A stretch of DNA of 64,000 nt from Clostridia bacterium (GTDB lineage: Bacteria > Bacillota > Clostridia > Oscillospirales > Acutalibacteraceae): NCBI GenBank assembly GCA_017517865.1, contig JAFWYB010000029.1, positions 1-64,000 on the forward strand, read 5' to 3'. The notes under the pieces were generated by a model, which was not told the DNA's origin, did no database searches, and saw only the letters and a list, made by a program, of their open reading frames with translations. Positions 7,556 through 13,973 of the stretch are shown piece after piece. The stretch's first letter is position 1. The number at the start of each line of letters is the position of its first letter. A program made the position numbers and the translations under genes.

Positions 7556-7587
7556 AAATCCGTTCACGTAAGTGGACGGATTTTTGT
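7556..7587 (+). terminator. Terminator directly after tRNA-Thr
   Basis: AATCCGTTCAC pairs with GTGGACGGATT (one G-T pair) across a GTAA loop, followed by TTTTTG. Confidence 0.85.
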
Positions 7588-7700
7588 TTGTATTATTCAT
7601 TATTAATTATTCATCATTCATTATTCATTTCTGTAAGGACGGATTTTCGAATGAATAATGAATAATGAAGTCGCTTCGCTGATGAATAATGAATAATTTT
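7588..7700. repeat. AT-rich ATTATTCATT-type repeats, both orientations
   Basis: Repeated ATTATTCATT units (about 7590-7630) are followed by their reverse complements AATGAATAATG (about 7649-7700), enough to form a long imperfect hairpin. One arm is interrupted by GTCGCTTCGCTG. No coding sequence is present. The unit lies inside the segment bracketed by the tRNA-Thr 3' duplication. Confidence 0.6.
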
Positions 7701-7738
7701 GACATAAAATCAGCATATGTTGTATAAAATTACTTCAT

Positions 7739-7855
7739 ATGTCTGAATATATTGATGACAAAATGAGCGAATCATTACTTAATGACTGTTTAGAACTTAA
7801 GCGTATATTGATAGCATTTTTCAATACTGCCAAAACAAATCAAGAGAAAACTTGA
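7739..7855 (+). pseudogene. C-terminal remnant of a four-helix-bundle (S23/IVP-type) protein
   Basis: A 38-codon open frame. Its residues 9-35 (SESLLNDCLELKRILIAFF and following) resemble the C-terminal helix of four-helix-bundle proteins related to the 23S rRNA intervening-sequence protein family, which are about 115-125 residues long. The rest of the gene is missing and no SD precedes the ATG. It lies between the duplicated tRNA-Thr ends, which suggests it is what remains of the inserted DNA. The identification is by pattern only. Confidence 0.4.
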
Positions 7856-7865
7856 ATTCTTTTCT

Positions 7866-7879
7866 GTTATCAGCTCCAA
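7866..7879 (+). repeat. Right copy of the tRNA-Thr 3' end repeat (att-like)
   Basis: GTTATCAGCTCCAA is identical to 7538-7551 and includes the CCA end. It is followed at once by a strong hairpin terminator, the arrangement expected for the original downstream flank of the tRNA gene. Confidence 0.7.
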
Positions 7880-7912
7880 CCCCTTGAAGCTTAAGGTTTC
7901 AAGGGGTTTTTC
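7880..7912 (+). terminator. Probable original terminator of tRNA-Thr, now displaced
   Basis: CCCCTTGAA (7880-7888) pairs with TTCAAGGGG (7898-7906), followed by a T-run. It abuts the second copy of the tRNA 3' end. Confidence 0.8.
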
Positions 7913-8222
7913 TTTGTTTTTTATAACTTTATCAGAGTGCATCCTTTTTTACAAAATTCAATGAAGGGATGCGGTCTAATTATGCGTTCAAAAATTGTAT
8001 TTCGTGGACACTCTGAAAAATTATTCAGTGAGGTGACCTTCCCTGTCCGACTGCCATAATATCACCTTCCTGTATGTGTTGGAATGATTATAGCATAGAA
8101 AATCAAAAGATGAAAGTATGAGGGCGGATTATGTTGATTTTCATATTGTTATGTGATACAATGATGGAGAAATAGAAATTATTTTGTTAGATAAAATAAG
8201 AAATTGGTAGGGGGCTTTGTAT
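7913..8222. other. Gene-free debris with a tRNA-like fragment and an orphan minus-strand start signal
   Basis: This 310-bp stretch contains AGAGTGCATCCTT at 7934-7946, identical to 7495-7507 of tRNA-Thr, and a GGATGCGGTC further on. On the minus strand it contains TATAAT (8087-8092) and an SD (AGGAAGGTGAT), leading into an ATG at 8057 that stops after ten codons (8025-8057). No longer coding frame is present. Confidence 0.5.
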
Positions 8223-9275
8223 ATGAAGTGTCAAAATTGTGGAGCAGAGGCACAGGGTAAGTTCTGTGAATATTGTGGTAGCGAAATGCCACAAGAAAAA
8301 TCTACTGTAAATATAACAAATAACTACTATAATTGTTCTGTTCCGCAGGAACATGCCGAAACAGACAACAATATTGGCAAATGTCCTAAGTGTGGCAATT
8401 CAAAAATCAATTTTAAGAGGGAGAGAGTAGCAACTACTACACAGTCTCGTTCTCGCAAAAATTATATTGACTCTGGCAGACAGGGTAAGTCTGTAAGTCA
8501 GTCGGCATACAGAACTGTTGGTGTTTGTCAAAACTGTGGGTATACTTGGAATCCCAATGCTAACAATAATGGGTCAAATAATAAGACTTGGTTGTGGGTT
8601 CTTGGTTGGATTTGTATTTTTCCGTTGCCCCTCACTATATTACTGCTGAGAAAAAAAGATATGAAACCTGCGGTTAAGTACGGCATTATCGCTATTGCAT
8701 GGGTTATGTTCTTCGCTATAGGTATGTTTGGAAATAGTGAAACCGATACTCCTCAAACCGATGTTTCTGGCACCACAATCCAGACGGAGCAGTCCACCAA
8801 TATTGGAACTGAAGACACCTCGCAAGACATAACAGAAAATAATAGTCCGTGGGCTCAGCAGGAAAAGACTATTAGAAGATTTGTCGATGAATTCAACGCA
8901 ATTTCTGCGACACCTATTACGGATATTGAGTTCAGAAAAAATCATACTATCGCATATTTTGTTGTAGATGATTTTTCTGGTTTGAGCATCAAGGTTAATG
9001 ACCACGATGAAACTGGATTCATATTCACCTTTGAGTTTAAGGACGGAAAAGCTTCCCTTGATAAATATGAAAATTTTATGCGGGATGCAATCAAGGTCTT
9101 TGATGCGAGCCTTGATGTCGGAAATAAGTTCCAGGAAGCAAACGCAAACTATGATACTACCATCAATTTGAGCGACAGTATTTCCGTTAAATATCACTAC
9201 ATTAAAGATGCTGTGGGCTACCAGTCAGCTGATACCTATATCATCACTTTGATTTCTGCGGATTACAACAAATAA
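8223..9275 (+). CDS. Zinc-ribbon membrane protein of unknown function
   Basis: 350 residues from the ATG at 8223; the upstream in-frame TTG at 8217 was rejected because AGGGGG lies 8 bp before 8223. A first zinc ribbon (CQNCG, then CEYCG, residues 3-20) and a second CxxC pair (CPKCG near 56 and CQNCG near 101) are followed by two membrane helices (about 122-142 and 152-168). An acidic, Ser/Thr-rich linker and a ~150-residue domain probably outside the membrane complete the protein. No enzyme motif was found. It stands alone with its own terminator in a region rich in gene remnants, so recent acquisition is possible. Function is unknown. Confidence 0.75.
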   Translation: MKCQNCGAEAQGKFCEYCGSEMPQEKSTVNITNNYYNCSVPQEHAETDNNIGKCPKCGNSKINFKRERVATTTQSRSRKNYIDSGRQGKSVSQSAYRTVGVCQNCGYTWNPNANNNGSNNKTWLWVLGWICIFPLPLTILLLRKKDMKPAVKYGIIAIAWVMFFAIGMFGNSETDTPQTDVSGTTIQTEQSTNIGTEDTSQDITENNSPWAQQEKTIRRFVDEFNAISATPITDIEFRKNHTIAYFVVDDFSGLSIKVNDHDETGFIFTFEFKDGKASLDKYENFMRDAIKVFDASLDVGNKFQEANANYDTTINLSDSISVKYHYIKDAVGYQSADTYIITLISADYNK

Positions 9276-9314
9276 GAAAAATGGAACGGCTTACAACCGT
9301 TCCATTTTCTTTTA
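9276..9314 (+). terminator. Terminator after the zinc-ribbon gene
   Basis: GAAAAATGGAACGG (9276-9289) pairs with CCGTTCCATTTTC (9297-9309), with a T-rich tail. Confidence 0.8.
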
Positions 9315-9392
9315 CCCTTCCAAAAGCCCCACATATTTATAAAACGTAGTTCTGCTCAAACCGCAAACCCTTACAAACTCTGAAAGGTTCAT
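9312..9392 (-). pseudogene. Recombinase-type helix-turn-helix remnant
   Basis: Reading the minus strand, a 26-codon frame ends in LSEFVRVCGLSRTTFYKYV, which resembles the C-terminal HTH of resolvase/invertase-type recombinases. Nothing upstream encodes the rest of such a protein: a strong hairpin (9399-9430) lies there instead. It is therefore read as a leftover fragment rather than a gene. The match is by eye and short. Confidence 0.35.
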
Positions 9393-9398
9393 AATCCC

Positions 9399-9430
9399 AA
9401 AAAGGAACGGCAATCTCCGTTCCTTTTTTC
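9399..9430. terminator. Second GGAACGG/CCGTTCC hairpin with T-run
   Basis: AAAAAGGAACGG (9399-9410) pairs perfectly with CCGTTCCTTTTT (9417-9428). It shares its stem core with the hairpin at 9276-9314 and could terminate in either direction. Confidence 0.7.
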
Positions 9431-9443
9431 TTTCCTCTACCCT

Positions 9444-9473
9444 TGACATTTTGCCTCCCGGCTTGCTATAATT
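9444..9473 (+). promoter_or_regulatory. Promoter of nagA
   Basis: TTGACA (9444-9449) and TATAAT (9468-9473) with an 18-bp spacer lie 37 bp before the start codon. Confidence 0.8.
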
Positions 9474-9510
9474 AAACTGACATAATTTGAACACAAACGG
9501 AAGTGATAAA

Positions 9511-10653
9511 ATGAAAGCAATCATCGGCGGAAAAATCATTCTTAAAGACAGAATTGTCGAAAACTGCGCTTTGCTTTATTCAGATGTTATTGAGGGTGTT
9601 GTCCCTATGGCAAACATACCTGAAAACGCTGAAATCATCGATGCAAAGGGAGGCTATGTTGCTCCCGGTCTTATCGATATGCACATTCACGGCTATCTCG
9701 GCAAGGATGTCTGCGACGGCGAAGAGGAAAGCATAAGAGTTATTTCTTCGGGTCTGCTTGCAAACGGTGTTACTGGCTATCTTCCCACCACAATGACCGA
9801 GGATATGAGCGTTATAAGAAAAGCACTTGAGGTATGCCGCAGTCTTAAGGAAGAAAGCAAGACCTGGCAGGGCAGTGCAATTCTCGGCTGTCACGCTGAA
9901 GGCCCCTTTATCAGCGAAAGCAAAAAAGGTGCTCAGGATGCGAAATATATCCTTAAGCCTGATGCAAAGTTTGTCAAGGAATATGCTGATATTATAAAAT
10001 CAATAACACTTGCTCCCGAGTGCGACGAAAACGACTTTGCCGCTATACGTGAAATTAAAAGAGATACAGACGTTGTTGTTTCAATGGGTCACACCTCTGC
10101 TGATTATGAAACTGCAATGGCAAGCGTAAATGCAGGTGTCAGCCACGTCACTCATCTTTACAATGCAATGACACCCCATGCTCACCGTGCTCCGGGTGTA
10201 GTTACAGCTGCACTTAATGCAGACATTAGCTGTGAACTTATTGTAGATACCTTCCACGTTGATACTGCTCTTTATAATATGCTGTGGAAGCTCAAGGGCA
10301 GAAAGCTCTGCTTTATCACCGACTGTCTTCCTGCAGGCGGACTTCCCGAAGGTGAGTACACTCTCGGCGGTCAGAAGATTATATATAAAGGCATTGTTTG
10401 CCGCCTTGAAGACGGTACCGTTGCAGGCAGTGTGCTTAAGCTCAATAAGGGTGTATGGAATGTTTATACAAACTCAGACATTCCTCTTTATGAATGTGTA
10501 AACTGTGCATCTCTCAACCCTGCAACAACCTTAGGCCTTGAAAAGACAAAGGGCTCACTTGAGGTAGGCAAGGATGCAGATATTATTATCACAGACAGTG
10601 AATTTAATGTAGAAAAAACAATTATCGGAGGCAAAGTAAGATATGAAGCTTAA
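9511..10653 (+). CDS. nagA: N-acetylglucosamine-6-phosphate deacetylase
   Basis: A 380-residue cytoplasmic enzyme that removes acetate from GlcNAc-6-phosphate, feeding amino sugar and wall-recycling products into glycolysis. Amidohydrolase metal and active-site motifs are in place: DMHIHG (His58, His60), HAEGPF near 130, GHTSAD near 197, HLYNAMT near 220 and a TDCLPAGG segment near 270 with the catalytic Asp. The ATG at 9511, with GGAAGTGA upstream, was chosen over a TTG-initiated extension at 9487 because that extension lies in the leader. It overlaps the next gene by 11 bp, forming an operon with a ROK-like kinase. Length is normal for the family. Confidence 0.93.
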   Translation: MKAIIGGKIILKDRIVENCALLYSDVIEGVVPMANIPENAEIIDAKGGYVAPGLIDMHIHGYLGKDVCDGEEESIRVISSGLLANGVTGYLPTTMTEDMSVIRKALEVCRSLKEESKTWQGSAILGCHAEGPFISESKKGAQDAKYILKPDAKFVKEYADIIKSITLAPECDENDFAAIREIKRDTDVVVSMGHTSADYETAMASVNAGVSHVTHLYNAMTPHAHRAPGVVTAALNADISCELIVDTFHVDTALYNMLWKLKGRKLCFITDCLPAGGLPEGEYTLGGQKIIYKGIVCRLEDGTVAGSVLKLNKGVWNVYTNSDIPLYECVNCASLNPATTLGLEKTKGSLEVGKDADIIITDSEFNVEKTIIGGKVRYEA

Positions 10654-12019
10654 AGTTAACGCAAAACTCGACCCGAAATTTCAGCCTTTGGCACTCGTTT
10701 GCCGTGAAATGCGCGAAGCAACAAAAGAAAATGGTCAGGATATAGTTATCGCCGTCGAGAGAAATAAGGGCTACACAACTACATACAAGACCCGCATTTT
10801 CGCTGACGGCACAGGCTATGATGAAGAAAACTTCAGATTTGTTGAAAGAATAGTAAAATCACTTCTTTGGGTTGCAGGCGGCTATAAGGTTTATATCGCA
10901 GGCAGTGAAGCTGTGGGTGCAAAGATTAAAGAAGCTTTCAGCTACGGCGGGCTCCGCGATTTTGACGTACGCTTTATGGAACGTGTGTATGAGGAAAAAT
11001 TTGAAGTAATTACCTGCGCACTTGAGGATGCTCCTGCTGATAAGTCGGCTGCCGCACCTATCGGAAGACATCTTGACGGTTGCCGTATCGGTTTCGATGC
11101 AGGCGGAAGTGACCGTAAGGTAAGTGCCGTTATTGACGGTGAAAGCGTATATTCCGAAGAGGTTGTATGGTTCCCCAAGACAAATTCCGACCCCGACTAT
11201 CACTATCAGGGTATACTTGACGCTATGAAAACTGCGGCTTCAAAGATGCCGAGAGTTGATGCAATAGGTATTTCCTCTGCGGGTGTATATATCGACAACA
11301 GAATTATGGTTGCCTCTCTTTTCCTCAAGGTGCCCGAGGAAGAGTTTGACAAGAAGGTAAAGAATATGTACCTTGACGTTGCAAAGGAAATCGGCGAGAA
11401 CATCCCCGTTGAGGTTGCGAACGACGGTGACGTAACTGCTCTTGCAGGTGCTATGGACCTTAATGACAATTCCGTACTCGGTGTTGCTATGGGAACCAGT
11501 GAAGCAGGCGGCTATGTTGACCCTCAGGGCAATATTACCGGCTGGCTCAACGAGCTTGCTTTCGTACCTGTTGACTTTTGCGAGGAAGCAATGGTTGATG
11601 AGTGGTCAGGCGACTACGGCTGCGGCGTTAAGTATTTCTCTCAGGATGGCGTAATCAAGTGTGCTCCATGGGCAGGCATTGAGCTTGACGAGAGCCTTTC
11701 ACCTGCAGAGAAGCTTAAGGTTGTTCAGAAGCTTATGGCAGAGGGCGACGAAAGAGCTGCTGCTGTTTACGATACAATCGGTGCTTATTTCGGTTATGCA
11801 ATCGCATATTACACCGAGTTCTACGATATCAAGCACGTGCTTATTATGGGCAGAGTTACCTCGGGTGAGGGCGGTGTAATTCTTCTTGAAAGAGCACAGG
11901 AGGTTCTTGATAAGGAATTCCCCGAGCTTGCCAAAAAAATCAAGCTCCATATTCCCGATGAAAATTCACGCCGTGTTGGTCAGTCTGTCGCAGCGGCAAG
12001 TCTGCCTGAGATAAAATAA
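10643..12019 (+). CDS. ROK-like sugar kinase with an N-terminal extension
   Basis: A 458-residue protein overlapping the end of nagA. Residues ~150-458 follow the sugar-kinase/hsp70-actin fold as in ROK proteins: GFDAGGSDRKVSAV (phosphate 1), VEVANDGDVTA (catalytic Asp), GVAMGTSEAGGY (phosphate 2). The canonical ROK zinc motif CxCGxxGCxE is not present; only DYGCGVKYF is seen nearby. The first ~140 residues are an extra domain I do not recognise. Given the coupling to nagA it probably phosphorylates an amino sugar such as GlcNAc or ManNAc, or a related hexose, in the cytoplasm. Substrate is inferred from context only. Confidence 0.75.
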   Translation: MKLKVNAKLDPKFQPLALVCREMREATKENGQDIVIAVERNKGYTTTYKTRIFADGTGYDEENFRFVERIVKSLLWVAGGYKVYIAGSEAVGAKIKEAFSYGGLRDFDVRFMERVYEEKFEVITCALEDAPADKSAAAPIGRHLDGCRIGFDAGGSDRKVSAVIDGESVYSEEVVWFPKTNSDPDYHYQGILDAMKTAASKMPRVDAIGISSAGVYIDNRIMVASLFLKVPEEEFDKKVKNMYLDVAKEIGENIPVEVANDGDVTALAGAMDLNDNSVLGVAMGTSEAGGYVDPQGNITGWLNELAFVPVDFCEEAMVDEWSGDYGCGVKYFSQDGVIKCAPWAGIELDESLSPAEKLKVVQKLMAEGDERAAAVYDTIGAYFGYAIAYYTEFYDIKHVLIMGRVTSGEGGVILLERAQEVLDKEFPELAKKIKLHIPDENSRRVGQSVAAASLPEIK

Positions 12020-12024
12020 CAATA

Positions 12025-12051
12025 AAAAAGGATGCTTCTTGCATCCTTTTT
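12025..12051 (+). terminator. Terminator of the nagA operon
   Basis: AAAAAGGATGC pairs perfectly with GCATCCTTTTT around a TTCTT loop. Confidence 0.9.
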
Positions 12052-12150
12052 GCTTCTTATAGTTGATTTTTTAATGAAATTATGATAAACTGAATATAAA
12101 CAAGTTAATTGCATCTGTTTCATATATGTATATTCAGGGAGATTGGTAAA

Positions 12151-13821
12151 ATGAAAAAAACGGTTAAAGGTTTTTGCTGTATACTGCTTGTTATTTTACT
12201 GTGCTTTACGTCCGTGCCGACGCAAAGCAATATGCTTGCCCGAGCAAGGTCTGACAAATATAATATATACGGAAGAAGCTTTGACAAAAACTTCGATTAT
12301 TTTACAGCCAAAACAAATTCAACCTCATACAGTCCCGAACTCGCAAATATGACCGCTGCTATGTCAAAGGCGGTTTATGAAGAAGCTGACATTAAAAACG
12401 CATTTGCTTCTCTCGGCTTCGGTGCTGACGATTATGTTTATTACGATTATAACGGTGAGCTTGAGCCCTATAAGTGCTGTCATGCAATCGGCTTTAAAAA
12501 ATCAGATTACGGCAGTGAAACGGTTTGTCTTGTTGTTGTCAGAGGTACTGAGGGCAATCTTTTCAGCTCAGACTGGATTGGAAATTATTCAATAACCGTA
12601 ACCGAAGACGGTAACCATTCCGGCTTTTCAAATGCCGCAGATTATCTTTATGCTAATATAAAAAAGATAATGAACGAAAAGAATATTACCGGGAAGGTCA
12701 AGTATGTGCTTACAGGTCATAGCCGCGGAGGTGCTATTGCACAGCTGTTATCTGTTAAGCTTATGAATAACGGTATCAAGGCTGCCGATGTTTTTAATTA
12801 CAATTTCGCAATTCCGAATGTGGCACGTAAAACCACTTTCGGCTCATATAATAACATTTTCAATTTATGTAACAGCGAAGATCCGGTGCCGTTTCTTCCC
12901 GATAATTTAGAGGGTATTTTAAACGGCTCAGGTGAGATATGGGGTAAATTCGGCAGAACCTACTGGTTTTCAAAGGAATATGAAGGTAAGATTATTCCTC
13001 TTTATAACCATGATATGGGTCTGTATCTTGAGTATTTTGATAATCAGCCCGAGCTTTCAGAGCTTGACAGCTCTTCAGAGGACGATAATGTTTTTGAAAT
13101 AGAAAACGGCTGGGCGGTCAGAATACAGGGTGCAGCAGATGTAGTGATTACTGACGGTAACGGCAGTAAAATGGTAACCGTTAAAAACGGAGAAGCCAAG
13201 TACGAACCGGGCTTCCTCGGTGATATTATGGTCAAAGCAGATTCCGGCAGTATGATTATATACATCAACGGCGATTTGGATTTTGATGTAAGTATTGTCG
13301 GCAGGAAGAACAGTATAGCGTCCTATTCTGTTGAAAAGTATAATTATATTACGTCTGCTGTTCTGGAATCAAAGACCTTTAACGGTATAAGTATAAGCAA
13401 GGGCAAAGAGTTTTACAGCGTAGTGAGGACAAACAAAAGTCTGAATGATGTTAAGCTTTATGTGGTTGAAACCTATAACGGTGTGCGGATTAACGGATAT
13501 GAGGTGAACACAGACGGCACGGAAAAGGAAATCAGACACGTATACACTACCGAAAAGACAGAGCCCACCTGCACTGAGGAGGGTTATACGGTGTTTACCT
13601 GCCTTCACTGTGACGGTAGCTACCGTGATGAATTTGTGCCTGCAGAAGGTCATAGCTATGAAGGCTCTGTATGTACTGTCTGCGGTTATGACAGAGCTGT
13701 TGAATGTGACCATCTTTGCCATTCAACGGGTTTTCTCGGTTTCGTGTGGAAGGTAATTCTCTTTTTCTGCAGCTTACTTAATCTTGACCCTGTGTGTGAC
13801 TGCGGTATGGCACACTATTAA
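12151..13821 (+). CDS. Secreted class 3 lipase-like protein
   Basis: 556 residues from the ATG at 12151 (AGGGAGA upstream). A Lys-initiated signal peptide with hydrophobic core spans residues 1-30. The lipase_3 type alpha/beta hydrolase domain (about 60-290) carries the nucleophile elbow LTGHSRGG with Ser191, and a VVVRGTEG strand ahead of it. A poorly defined region (about 300-470) follows, then a Cys-rich segment (TEPTCTEEGYTVFTC, later CTVCGYDRA) and a hydrophobic tail ending CDCGMAHY. The enzyme probably acts on esters outside the cell; the substrate is unknown. The Cys-rich module and tail recur in secreted proteins of Clostridia, which is recollection rather than search. Confidence 0.8.
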   Translation: MKKTVKGFCCILLVILLCFTSVPTQSNMLARARSDKYNIYGRSFDKNFDYFTAKTNSTSYSPELANMTAAMSKAVYEEADIKNAFASLGFGADDYVYYDYNGELEPYKCCHAIGFKKSDYGSETVCLVVVRGTEGNLFSSDWIGNYSITVTEDGNHSGFSNAADYLYANIKKIMNEKNITGKVKYVLTGHSRGGAIAQLLSVKLMNNGIKAADVFNYNFAIPNVARKTTFGSYNNIFNLCNSEDPVPFLPDNLEGILNGSGEIWGKFGRTYWFSKEYEGKIIPLYNHDMGLYLEYFDNQPELSELDSSSEDDNVFEIENGWAVRIQGAADVVITDGNGSKMVTVKNGEAKYEPGFLGDIMVKADSGSMIIYINGDLDFDVSIVGRKNSIASYSVEKYNYITSAVLESKTFNGISISKGKEFYSVVRTNKSLNDVKLYVVETYNGVRINGYEVNTDGTEKEIRHVYTTEKTEPTCTEEGYTVFTCLHCDGSYRDEFVPAEGHSYEGSVCTVCGYDRAVECDHLCHSTGFLGFVWKVILFFCSLLNLDPVCDCGMAHY

Positions 13822-13830
13822 AACTCTGAA

Positions 13831-13879
13831 AATGCCACGGCGCTTCGTAGAAAGTGAAGCACCGCGGCATTCTTTTTTT
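13831..13879 (+). terminator. Terminator of the lipase gene
   Basis: AATGCC (13831-13836), then CGG and GCTTC arms, pair with GAAGC, CCG and GGCATT (13866-13871), followed by CTTTTTTT. Confidence 0.85.
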
Positions 13880-13889
13880 CAGGCACCTC

Positions 13890-13917
13890 TTGACAAATCC
13901 TGACAACAGTATATAAT
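13890..13917 (+). promoter_or_regulatory. Promoter of htpG
   Basis: TTGACA (13890-13895), 16-bp spacer, TATAAT (13912-13917), directly ahead of the CIRCE element. Confidence 0.82.
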
Positions 13918-13922
13918 ATGAA

Positions 13923-13949
13923 TTAGCACTCTATATGCGAGAGTGCTAA
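13923..13949. promoter_or_regulatory. CIRCE operator (HrcA binding site)
   Basis: TTAGCACTC (13923-13931), nine bases, GAGTGCTAA (13941-13949): a perfect match to the CIRCE consensus. It overlaps the expected transcription start of htpG, so HrcA would repress htpG until heat or unfolded protein relieves it. Confidence 0.95.
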
Positions 13950-13973
13950 AATAACTATACAGGAGCGAAAACA

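Noticed and set aside
7424-7606. 60-codon open frame across tRNA-Thr
   Set aside because: It is the tRNA gene, its promoter and terminator read in one frame.
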